From NCBI GenBank assembly GCA_905233295.1, contig CAJODX010000045.1:1-12566 (forward strand): a stretch of 12,566 nucleotides of DNA, given 5' to 3'. The position numbers and the translations under genes were made by a program. Below are positions 1 to 6,663 of this stretch, piece after piece. Under the pieces are notes generated by a model. The model saw nothing but the letters and a program-made list of their open reading frames with translations. It was not told the origin of the DNA and did not search any database. Each line of letters starts with the position of its first letter. Within the stretch, counting starts at the first letter, position 1. This DNA comes from an uncultured Synergistales bacterium. GTDB lineage: Bacteria; Synergistota; Synergistia; Synergistales; Aminobacteriaceae.

Positions 1-63
1 ATTTTTTTTGAAAAACGTGTTATTATTACCCCCGTTGAAATTTAATTGCAAAAAAAATTTTTC

Positions 64-70
64 ACGGAGG
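64..70 (+). promoter_or_regulatory. Ribosome binding site of the nikK-like gene
   Basis: ACGGAGG lies 7 nt before the ATG at 78. The same T-rich context around GGAGG recurs before htrA (10675-10679), so this appears to be the normal strong ribosome site of this genome. Confidence 0.75.
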
Positions 71-77
71 TATTTTT

Positions 78-863
78 ATGTTCAAACGTATTATAACAGC
101 TGCAATCCTTTTTTCGTTGTCCGCGTTTCCGGCGTTTTCTCACGAACTCACGATAAAGAACACCAAAGGCGGTGTTCCGGAAGCCGGAAAAACTTTTGAA
201 CTCACCGTGCAGTCAGCTCACAGATTCATCGTGCCGGAAGAAGTTGAAATTCTTTCCCGTGTTAAAGCAGGAATCATTGAAAACGGAAAATTAACAGAAT
301 CTGAACTCAAAGCAAATGAATCTGAACTTTGCATTGACTTTTCCGTAACACCGAAAGATTTGTCGGGTTCATTCATCGTTACGGCAATCAAAGACGGCGA
401 ATCTTGGTGCATTACTAACGAAGGCGGAAAATCCGGCGCAAGAAAAGATTTAGAAGCTCAGGGCTTGAAAGTCATATCGGCAAACAAATATGACAAATAC
501 GCAAAAGCAATTTTCAACACGTCAAAAGAAGATAAAAATTTTGCGCAGGTTTTAGGTCAGCCGCTTGAAATCGTTCCTGTTACAAATCCGGCAGACGCAA
601 AAACAGGTGAATATTTTGACGTAAAAATTCTCTTGAACGGTCAGCCTTATACAGGTCCTGTATGGGCAAGCTATGACGGATTCGCGACAGAATACGAAAA
701 CACCTACGCGTATTACACCGAAGCTGAAAACGGCGAAGCTCACATAAAAATCACCGCACCCGGCTGGTGGGGAATCAGAGCGGCTCAGTCAGGGCTTCCG
801 GGTGTTGAGGGCGATTACGACCATCTGAATTTAAGAGCGTTTTTGCTTTTTGAAGTCAAATAA
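78..863 (+). CDS. nikK: NikK-like exported DUF4198 protein of a nickel/cobalt ECF transporter
   Basis: A 261-residue exported protein. Residues 1-21 form a signal peptide (basic FKR, hydrophobic core, then AFS before His22), so the predicted mature protein starts with histidine (HELTI). The rest reads as a beta-rich DUF4198 domain, with GKTFELTV near residue 37, LNGQPYTG near 195 and the late GWWGIRAAQ block. DUF4198 proteins are known accessory parts of nickel/cobalt ECF importers, where they probably bind or hand over metal outside the membrane. The downstream NikL-, CbiM- and CbiQ-like genes support this role. No C-terminal membrane anchor is visible. The start is fixed by the ribosome site at 64-70. 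The family call is from recognition of the sequence and its context; metal specificity (Ni or Co) cannot be read from it. Confidence 0.75.
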   Translation: MFKRIITAAILFSLSAFPAFSHELTIKNTKGGVPEAGKTFELTVQSAHRFIVPEEVEILSRVKAGIIENGKLTESELKANESELCIDFSVTPKDLSGSFIVTAIKDGESWCITNEGGKSGARKDLEAQGLKVISANKYDKYAKAIFNTSKEDKNFAQVLGQPLEIVPVTNPADAKTGEYFDVKILLNGQPYTGPVWASYDGFATEYENTYAYYTEAENGEAHIKITAPGWWGIRAAQSGLPGVEGDYDHLNLRAFLLFEVK

Positions 864-869
864 AATTCA

Positions 870-1307
870 ATGAAAAAAATTTTTGCTCTTTTGATTTTGC
901 TTTGCATTAACGAAAATCCCGGTTTTGCTCACGGCGTGGGCTTCCGGGAAATTTCAATGAAGGCTGTAGCTCTGGAATTTTTTTATTCAACAGGCGAAAA
1001 AATGAGTTACTGCGATGCAAAAGTCTTTTCGCCGAATGATTCAAAATTCGCTGTACAGTCAGGACGCACAGATGAACAGGGAAGATTTTCTTTCATTCCT
1101 GACACAGAAGGCGAATGGAAAATCATTGTGAACGATGCTCAGGGTCATCAGTGCGAGGCAAAAATCAAAATTTCTGAAGATAAAATCGTGGAATCAAATG
1201 AAATTTCGTTTGAAAACTCTGAAATTTTCTTCCGCGCCTTGCTCGGAGTGAGTTTGATTTTCAATTTTGCGTTGTTAATAAAAATAAAAAAATATGCATA
1301 TAAGTGA
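870..1307 (+). CDS. nikL: NikL-like membrane-anchored accessory protein of a nickel/cobalt ECF transporter
   Basis: A 145-residue protein. A signal peptide ends at GFA, giving a mature N terminus of His21-Gly-Val-Gly-Phe. A small beta domain follows with the carboxypeptidase-regulatory-like pattern GRTDEQGRFSF at about 69-79 and EGEWKI at about 84-89. A single membrane helix (FRALLGVSLIFNFALLI, about 120-137) ends in a short basic tail. This layout matches NikL, the accessory subunit of NikKMLQO-type importers. The start lies 6 nt after the nikK stop with no clear ribosome site, suggesting translational coupling. Its 3' end overlaps cbiM by 14 nt. The two cysteines of the mature domain (Cys48, Cys94) could also touch metal, but that is speculation. 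Confidence 0.7.
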   Translation: MKKIFALLILLCINENPGFAHGVGFREISMKAVALEFFYSTGEKMSYCDAKVFSPNDSKFAVQSGRTDEQGRFSFIPDTEGEWKIIVNDAQGHQCEAKIKISEDKIVESNEISFENSEIFFRALLGVSLIFNFALLIKIKKYAYK

Positions 1308-1894
1308 AGGCGTTTTATCAAGTCAGATTTTAATCGCGGGCTATGCCGGAACGTGCATCGGGGTCGGCTTTGGACTGAAAAAAATTCAGGATTACAAAAT
1401 CGTCCGTACCGCATTGTTGTCATCGGCATTTTTTCTTGCCTCGCTCGTGAATATAAGAATAGGACCGGGTTCGACACATCTTTCTTTCATTGCACCTGTC
1501 GGATTAATTTTGGGCTGGGGAGCTTTCCCTGCGATTTTTGCAGCACTGTTGCTTCAGGCGATATTATTTCATTTTGGAGGATTTTTTGTCCTTGGCGCGA
1601 ACACGTTTACAATGGCGTTCCCTGCACTTGCCGTAAATTTGATTTTCGGGAAGATAATCCGAAAGTCCGAAAAAAAATTTACTGTTATGACATTTTCTTT
1701 TCTTGCCGGAGCTTTAGCAGTCATTATGGGAGCGGCAATCGCCGGAATTTTTTTGTATTTTCACCGATGAAAAATTTTTCGGCGCAGTGAAAATCATGTT
1801 TTTCGCCCACGTTCCTCTGGCATTGATTGAAGGTGTAGCGAGCGCGTTTTTAATTTCGTGGCTGAAAAAAACTTCGCCGGAATTTTTAAATTAA
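1294..1894 (+). pseudogene. cbiM: NikM/CbiM nickel/cobalt-binding S component, frameshifted near its C terminus
   Basis: Substrate-binding membrane subunit of a Ni/Co ECF transporter. The N terminus MHISEG carries the invariant His2. The loop GPGSTHLSF (His62) and GANTFTMAFPA near residue 104 match the other conserved CbiM metal-site segments. The open frame stops at a TGA at 1768-1770 after 158 residues, short for the family. The missing C-terminal helix is encoded one frame over: from 1763 that frame reads TDEKFFGAVKIMFFAHVPL and ends EFLN at a TAA at 1892-1894. This is the usual CbiM ending (AHVPL..IEG..SAFLISWLKK). Removing one base, for example from the seven Ts at 1748-1754 or C1762, restores a normal protein of 199 residues. 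It could be a real inactivating mutation, RNA polymerase slippage on the T run, or a sequencing error. The ORF overlaps nikL at its start. Confidence 0.85.
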
Positions 1895-1897
1895 AAA

Positions 1898-2332
1898 ATG
1901 AAAAAATTTCTTTTAGCAAATTTAATCGTGATAGCGACAATCACGCTGACTTATCCTGATATGCAGGAAGGATTTTTTACGGGACTTTCGATAGCACTGA
2001 AGGGCGGTGTTATTTATTTAATTTTCGCGCTGTTTGTCTTTCCGAAAGGTTTCGCGGGAATTTATAAAACTCTTGTGTTAATGCACGTGCCGGAAAAATT
2101 GAGAATTTTAATTTTGCTTACCCTGCGCGGAATTTTTATCTTGAAAGAAAGGTTTGAGTCGGCATTAATCTCGCTGAAACTCCGTGCGCCGGAACAGAAA
2201 AATTTTGCGAAATTAAAATCTTTCACATACGTTACAGGTTCAGTGCTGTTGCAGGCTGCAGATCGTTCTGAACGAATGGAACGCGCTGTAAAATGCCGTG
2301 GAGGTTTCGGAGGATTTAATAATTCAAGGTGA
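1898..2332 (+). CDS. cbiQ: NikQ/CbiQ (EcfT-type) transmembrane coupling protein, short at the N terminus
   Basis: A 144-residue membrane protein matching the C-terminal two thirds of CbiQ/EcfT, the subunit that couples the S component to the ATPases. Visible are hydrophobic stretches near residues 3-19 and 30-48, the LMHVPEKLRILILLTLRGIFILKE segment, and the final cytoplasmic coupling helix with ADRSERMERAVKCRGG, the family's late Arg-rich motif. Typical members exceed 200 residues, so roughly the first 70-80 residues are absent. An in-frame TAA (1892-1894), which is the cbiM stop, prevents extension upstream. It may be a natural short form or a remnant. No good ribosome site is seen and the gap to the cbiM end is 3 nt, so translation probably depends on coupling. 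No ATPase gene follows. Confidence 0.72.
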   Translation: MKKFLLANLIVIATITLTYPDMQEGFFTGLSIALKGGVIYLIFALFVFPKGFAGIYKTLVLMHVPEKLRILILLTLRGIFILKERFESALISLKLRAPEQKNFAKLKSFTYVTGSVLLQAADRSERMERAVKCRGGFGGFNNSR

Positions 2333-2394
2333 GATGGGACAAAGAAACGCAGTCATGGAGTGAACCTGTTTTTAATGTGGCAGATAATTTACAG

Positions 2395-2424
2395 GAAAAA
2401 ACCGCCGCTTCTATAAACGGCGGT
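2395..2424 (-). terminator. Rho-independent terminator of the rbsA-rbsC operon
   Basis: On the minus strand a perfect 7-bp stem (ACCGCCG / CGGCGGT) with a 10-nt loop is followed directly by a T run (A2396-A2400 on plus). It lies about 38 nt beyond the rbsC stop at 2462. The plus-strand side has no T run, so it points toward the nik cluster and closes the transporter transcript. Confidence 0.85.
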
Positions 2425-2461
2425 AATTCACTATTTACGGGGCATTTATATAATCACAAAA

Positions 2462-3445
2462 TTATGTGCGCTTGGCTTTTCTGGCGCGGATAACATCCAC
2501 CAGCACTGCCAGCAACACTACAACGCCTATCAATACCTGTTGCCACTGAACAGGCAGTCCCATCGAGAGCAAACCGGTTTTAAGCACAGATATAACGAAA
2601 ACTCCAAGTATAGTGCCCGATATTGTTCCAACACCGCCGGCAAGCGATGTCCCCCCGATAACACAAGCCGCTATGGCATACATTTCCTGTCCGTTACCAG
2701 TTTGAGGAGTGATAGTGGAATAGGTAGCCGCGTAGATAATCCCTGCCAAACCAACAAAAAAGCCGTTGACTACATATACATAAGTCTTCCATTTTGATGT
2801 CTGAATGCCGGAGAGTTCCACCGCGTCTTCATTGCTACCCATTGCATATGTGTAACGTCCAAGAATGGTTTTATTCAATAATATCCAGCCGACAATGAAA
2901 AATATCACAAGCCAAATCGCACCAACCGGGAAGTTATGATTTTTGTAAATTATTTGCTTGAACCAGCCATCTACGGATTTCAGCGATGGGTAAGTCTGAG
3001 TCTGCACTCTGGCAACTACTGAACAGATACCAAGCGAGACAAACTGCATTCCCAAAGTTGCAATAAACGGCGGTAAATCCAGCTTGCCGACTAATAAACC
3101 ATTGCAAAGACCGAAAATCAGTGCCACTAACATAACGATTATCAGGCACAGCAATATCGGCAACTTCCAAACGTTATAGGCAACACCGCCTATCAGCGCA
3201 CTGCCCACCATGACAGTACCGCATGACAAATCAATGCCGCCGGTGATTACGATGAATGTCATGCCGATTGCCAAAAATCCGATGTAGTATGATGAATCGA
3301 GAATACTGACAAAAGTGTTAAATGTCAAAAAGTGATTGCCGAAAATTCCGAAAAAGATGTACAGAACCACCAAACAGCCAACAGCGATGACCTTTTGCAG
3401 CCCTTCACCTTTCAAATAAGTTACGATTCCATTGCTTTCATTCAT
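2462..3445 (-). CDS. rbsC: Sugar ABC transporter permease (RbsC/MglC family)
   Basis: A 327-residue inner-membrane permease of the ribose/galactose/autoinducer-2 class (BPD_transp_2). It has about eight to ten hydrophobic helices. Family motifs are GMTFIVITGGIDLS near residues 61-74, LPPFIATLGM near 124-133, GRYTYAMGSNEDAVELSGI (the cytoplasmic loop contacting the ATPase) and the highly conserved AIAACVIGGTSLAGGVGTI block near 258-276. Length is normal. The start is set by a GGAGG that overlaps the rbsA stop region, 15 nt downstream of rbsA, so the two are co-transcribed. The sugar cannot be deduced from the permease. No gene for the periplasmic or lipoprotein binding protein lies in this window. 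Confidence 0.92.
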   Translation of the reverse strand: MNESNGIVTYLKGEGLQKVIAVGCLVVLYIFFGIFGNHFLTFNTFVSILDSSYYIGFLAIGMTFIVITGGIDLSCGTVMVGSALIGGVAYNVWKLPILLCLIIVMLVALIFGLCNGLLVGKLDLPPFIATLGMQFVSLGICSVVARVQTQTYPSLKSVDGWFKQIIYKNHNFPVGAIWLVIFFIVGWILLNKTILGRYTYAMGSNEDAVELSGIQTSKWKTYVYVVNGFFVGLAGIIYAATYSTITPQTGNGQEMYAIAACVIGGTSLAGGVGTISGTILGVFVISVLKTGLLSMGLPVQWQQVLIGVVVLLAVLVDVIRARKAKRT

Positions 3446-3460
3446 GTTACTTTTCCTCCG

Positions 3461-4969
3461 TCACTGATATTTTGTGGCAAGCGTCATAATCTTGTCTTGT
3501 GTTGCTTCGGCAATATCTAACTCGCCGGTCTTACGTCCCTCACACATTACAACAATCCTGTCGCTCATCTTTAAGACCTCTGTCATATCAGAGGAAACCA
3601 TGATGATAGACTTGCCTTCTCTGACCAACGAATCCATCAGGCTGTAAATCTCCGCTCTGGCACCGATGTCGATACCGCGGGTCGGTTCATCAAAAATTAA
3701 AATGTCGCAGTTGCGCAACATCCATTTGGCTATTACGACTTTTTGCTGATTACCGCCGGACAGATTCTTTACGAGCTGCCGTACAGAAGGTGTTTTTGTT
3801 TTTAGTTGATTGACATAATCTTTGGAAACCTCGGCACTGCGTTTCTCGTTCACGAAAATGCCCTTGTGCAGTTCTGCCAAATCGTAGGACGATAACACTG
3901 TATTATCTGTTACAGACAGTCCAAGCACTAAACCGTAACGTTTTCGGTCTTCAGAAAGATAGCCGATACCGTTGGCAATAGCATCTTTAGAATGATGAAT
4001 ATCAACCTTTTTGCCGTCAACTTTAATTTCGCCGCTGTCTTTAGGGTCAGCTCCGTAAATCAGACGCATAGTCTCAGTGCGTCCGGCACCGACAAGACCT
4101 GCAAAGCCAAGTATCTCACCTCTGTGCAACTCGAAAGAAACATCTTTGACCTTGTTCGATTTTAGATGTTCAACCGTCAGCATTATGGGCGCATCTTCAG
4201 GAACGTTACTTTTCGATTTTGGCTCTTCAAGAACTTCACGACCAACCATCAAACGCACGATATCTTGTATTGTACATGTTTTTGCGTTCAGAGTATCAAT
4301 ATAACGACCATCACGCATGATAGTTACACGGTCGGATACACGCTTGATTTCTTCAAGGCGGTGGGATATGAAGATGATTGCAACGCCACGCGCTTTGAGC
4401 TGCTCCATCTTTTCAAAAAGATCTTCGGCTTCTGCTTCAGATAAGGCTGCGGTCGGCTCATCAAGTATTAATACTTTCGTTGCTGGATAGGACATTGCGC
4501 GCGCAATTTCAACCATTTGACACTTACCAACCGTCAAATTGCGAATGCGATCCGTAGGCTTCACGTCAACATTAAAATCCTTGAGCAGTGCTTCGGTCTT
4601 ACGGTTAATAACTTTGTCGTTGCAGAAAAAACCGTCGGACTCGCGACCGATAAAAATATTTTGGGCAACCGTTAAATCGTTCATCATATTCAGTTCCTGA
4701 TGAACGATGGAAATGCCTGCCTCCTGAGCTTCCTTGATGTTCCTGAAGTGAACCGGCTGACCGAAAAGGCGGTACTCTCCGGTATAATCCGAGTGAATCC
4801 CGGTCATAATTTTTACAAGCGTGGACTTGCCGGCACCGTTCTCTCCGATCAAGGCGTGTACTTCACCTTCTCTAAGATCGAAACGACAATGATCCAACGC
4901 ATGTACTCCCGGAAAGGTCTTATCAATGTCAGTCATCTCCAGAATCATCTGCTCATGTTTTTCAGGCAT
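3461..4969 (-). CDS. rbsA: Sugar ABC transporter ATP-binding protein, two fused ATPase domains (RbsA/MglA family)
   Basis: A 502-residue tandem ATPase driving uptake through RbsC. Domain 1 has Walker A GENGAGKST (42-50), signature LTVGKCQ (145-151) and Walker B ending DEPT (170-173). Domain 2 has the degenerate Walker A GLVGAGRTE typical of this family, then LSGGNQQK and FDEPTRGIDIGAR. Length is normal for the family. I chose ATG 4969 because AAGGTGG (minus strand, 4981-4975) lies 5 nt before it. An in-frame ATG at 5011 would add 14 residues but has no ribosome site. The pair would import a monosaccharide such as ribose or galactose if a binding protein exists elsewhere. Base composition looks somewhat less T-rich than in flanking genes, which may hint at a different origin; this was judged by eye only. 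Confidence 0.93.
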   Translation of the reverse strand: MPEKHEQMILEMTDIDKTFPGVHALDHCRFDLREGEVHALIGENGAGKSTLVKIMTGIHSDYTGEYRLFGQPVHFRNIKEAQEAGISIVHQELNMMNDLTVAQNIFIGRESDGFFCNDKVINRKTEALLKDFNVDVKPTDRIRNLTVGKCQMVEIARAMSYPATKVLILDEPTAALSEAEAEDLFEKMEQLKARGVAIIFISHRLEEIKRVSDRVTIMRDGRYIDTLNAKTCTIQDIVRLMVGREVLEEPKSKSNVPEDAPIMLTVEHLKSNKVKDVSFELHRGEILGFAGLVGAGRTETMRLIYGADPKDSGEIKVDGKKVDIHHSKDAIANGIGYLSEDRKRYGLVLGLSVTDNTVLSSYDLAELHKGIFVNEKRSAEVSKDYVNQLKTKTPSVRQLVKNLSGGNQQKVVIAKWMLRNCDILIFDEPTRGIDIGARAEIYSLMDSLVREGKSIIMVSSDMTEVLKMSDRIVVMCEGRKTGELDIAEATQDKIMTLATKYQ

Positions 4970-5023
4970 TTCTTCCACCTTCTTTCTTTTATATATATTA
5001 TCTTTGTGCATAAAATGCTATAA

Positions 5024-5080
5024 CTATAACTTCATAGAAGTTACGGCTTCCTGATTCAGCGAGACTGCAACATAATCATC
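5024..5080 (-). pseudogene. Possible 3' remnant of an IS200/IS605-type tnpB with its right-end hairpin
   Basis: On the minus strand, codons from 5080 to 5024 read DDYVAVSLNQEAVTSMKL and stop. The run SLNQEA resembles the C-terminal tail I remember from TnpB proteins of IS200/IS605-type elements. The last codons overlap a perfect inverted repeat, TAACTTC-ATA-GAAGTTA (5027-5043), just where such elements carry their right-end hairpin. An in-frame stop at 5081-5083 precedes the fragment and no other part of TnpB is seen in the gap. The call therefore rests on one short motif plus a hairpin. The alternative is chance, with the palindrome acting as an operator for rbsA. Confidence 0.35.
5027..5043. 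repeat. 17-bp perfect inverted repeat in the rbsA leader
   Basis: TAACTTC and GAAGTTA are exact reverse complements separated by ATA. The repeat lies 58 nt upstream of the rbsA start and inside the predicted leader transcript. It could be the right-end hairpin of a decayed IS200/IS605-type element or a binding site for a sugar-responsive repressor; the sequence alone does not decide. Confidence 0.6.
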
Positions 5081-5175
5081 TTACATCTTAGCTATGCTGT
5101 CTTACGTCTTTTCCGAAGATATTTACACTTTTATATTATTTATTAAATGCGGATATTTAAATGAGAACGCTTGGG

Positions 5176-5203
5176 ATTATAACACAATTAATTTAAATTA
5201 CAA
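5176..5203 (-). promoter_or_regulatory. Predicted sigma-70-type promoter for rbsA-rbsC
   Basis: On the minus strand: -35 TTGTAA (5203-5198), a 16-nt spacer, and a perfect -10 TATAAT (5181-5176) preceded by TG one base upstream (extended -10). The spacer holds the 12-bp palindrome TAATTTAAATTA (5189-5200, overlapping the -35), a possible operator. Transcription would start near 5169, leaving a leader of about 200 nt before rbsA. No riboswitch class was recognised in that leader. Confidence 0.6.
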
Positions 5204-5217
5204 CGCAACAGCAGCAA

Positions 5218-6663
5218 TTATTTTTTATACGTTCCCGGCAAAAATAAAAGCACAACCGCGAAAAGTTCAAGCCTTCCTGCCAGCATACAAAATGAAAAAA
5301 GCCATTTAATAAATGACGGAAGCCACGCAAAATTTTCAACAGGTCCAAGAGCGTTTAATCCCGGACCGACATTGCTGAGACATGTCAAAACTCCTGTAAA
5401 TGCGGTCAGAACGTCAATTCCAAACGCCACCGTTATTAACGTAGCAACAGCAAAAATCCATATATAAAGTGTAAAAAACGCTGTGGATGAATCTAAAGTC
5501 CCGCGCGGAATCGCCTGTCCGTTCATTCTGGCTGTTATTACGGCACGAGGGTGCAAGAGACGCGCAATTTCGGTTTTCAACTGACGACCGAGAATTAAAA
5601 ATCTTGAAACTTTACAGCCGCCGCCTGTTGAACCGCCTGAAGCTCCGATGAACATTAACATTATAAAAATAAATTTCGTGAACTCAGGCCAGATATTATA
5701 ATCTTCAACTACAAAGCCCGTAGTTGTCATTACGCTGATAACGTGAAAAAAAGTCCTCCGCAGGGTGTCTTCAACGCCGCGGAACATTCCCGAAGCCCAA
5801 AGCGAAACCGACATTGCCAGTGCCGCAAATAAAATTATTAAAAGGTAAAATTTCAATTCTTCGTCTTTGAAAAAATCACGGAATTTTTTTTGCAGCAACA
5901 AAAAGTAAAGCGAAAAATTTACGCCTGACGCAAACATGAAAATTATTATCACCCACTGAATATAAGGGCTTGTGAAATACGCAATCGAATTATTTTTTGT
6001 CGAAAAACCTCCTGTCGCTATCGTCGAACATGAATGCGCAAAAGCATCGAAAAAGCTCATTCCGCCGAAATATAACAAAACCGTTTCAACAAGAGTCAGC
6101 GCAACGTAAACTCCCCATAATCTCATCGCTGTCTGATGAAGACGCGGCGTTATTTTTTCCGCACTTATGCCCGGAACTTCAGCCTTGTACATTTCCATTC
6201 CTGAAACTCCAAGAAAAGGCAGAACAGCAAGACTTAAAACGATGATTCCCATTCCGCCCATCCAGTGGGTCAGTGAACGCCATAATAAAATCCCGCGCGG
6301 CAGTGATTCAATATCGCTGAAAATCGTTGCACCTGTCGTTGTGAAGCCCGACATAGTTTCAAAAAAAGAATCCGTGTAGCCTGCTGCACCCGACAGCCAG
6401 TAAGGCAAAGCACCAAGAGCCGAAGCTATTATCCATGAAAAACCCGTTACGCCGACTCCCTCGCGGATTCCCATTGAAATAGATTTTTTTCCAGATGCAA
6501 ATGAAAAAGCAACGCTAACTAAAACTCCAGTCATTATTGAAACTGTAAAAGCCCATGCTTCGTTTGAAGAATCATAAACGGCGAGAAATAAAGGCGGCAA
6601 CATTGCAAGCGACACAACAATGCTTATGAAAGACAAAACTTTAATTACGTTTTTTATTTTCAT
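5218..6663 (-). CDS. trkH: Trk-type potassium uptake membrane subunit TrkH
   Basis: A 481-residue pore-forming subunit that takes up K+ with TrkA as its nucleotide-sensing regulator. All four pore-loop filter segments of the TrkH/KtrB superfamily are visible: TTTGA (108-112), TGGF (217-220), TTTGF (313-317) and SNVGPG (430-435), each with the filter glycine. The ASGGSTGGGCKVSR segment (341-354) is the conserved gating-loop region. HWMGGMGI (133-140) is the usual motif after the first pore loop. Length is normal. The ATG overlaps the trkA stop (ATGA), indicating coupled translation. No clear terminator follows the stop, so transcripts may run on into the rbsA leader. Confidence 0.95.
   Translation of the reverse strand: MKIKNVIKVLSFISIVVSLAMLPPLFLAVYDSSNEAWAFTVSIMTGVLVSVAFSFASGKKSISMGIREGVGVTGFSWIIASALGALPYWLSGAAGYTDSFFETMSGFTTTGATIFSDIESLPRGILLWRSLTHWMGGMGIIVLSLAVLPFLGVSGMEMYKAEVPGISAEKITPRLHQTAMRLWGVYVALTLVETVLLYFGGMSFFDAFAHSCSTIATGGFSTKNNSIAYFTSPYIQWVIIIFMFASGVNFSLYFLLLQKKFRDFFKDEELKFYLLIILFAALAMSVSLWASGMFRGVEDTLRRTFFHVISVMTTTGFVVEDYNIWPEFTKFIFIMLMFIGASGGSTGGGCKVSRFLILGRQLKTEIARLLHPRAVITARMNGQAIPRGTLDSSTAFFTLYIWIFAVATLITVAFGIDVLTAFTGVLTCLSNVGPGLNALGPVENFAWLPSFIKWLFSFCMLAGRLELFAVVLLFLPGTYKK

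Noticed and set aside
1..77. Metal- or cobalamin-responsive riboswitch ahead of nikK
   Set aside because: Only 77 nt are available and no conserved riboswitch core was recognised; the element could lie upstream of the window.
1353..1790. 145-residue plus-strand ORF overlapping cbiM
   Set aside because: Out-of-frame shadow of cbiM with irregular Cys/Arg-rich composition; only its absence of stops is notable.
2401..2424. Terminator of the nik operon on the plus strand
   Set aside because: The T run follows the stem only on the minus strand; on plus it is followed by AATTCAC.
5027..5043. loxP-like site (TAACTTC arms)
   Set aside because: The arms are only 7 bp with a 3-bp spacer; loxP needs 13-bp arms and an 8-bp spacer.
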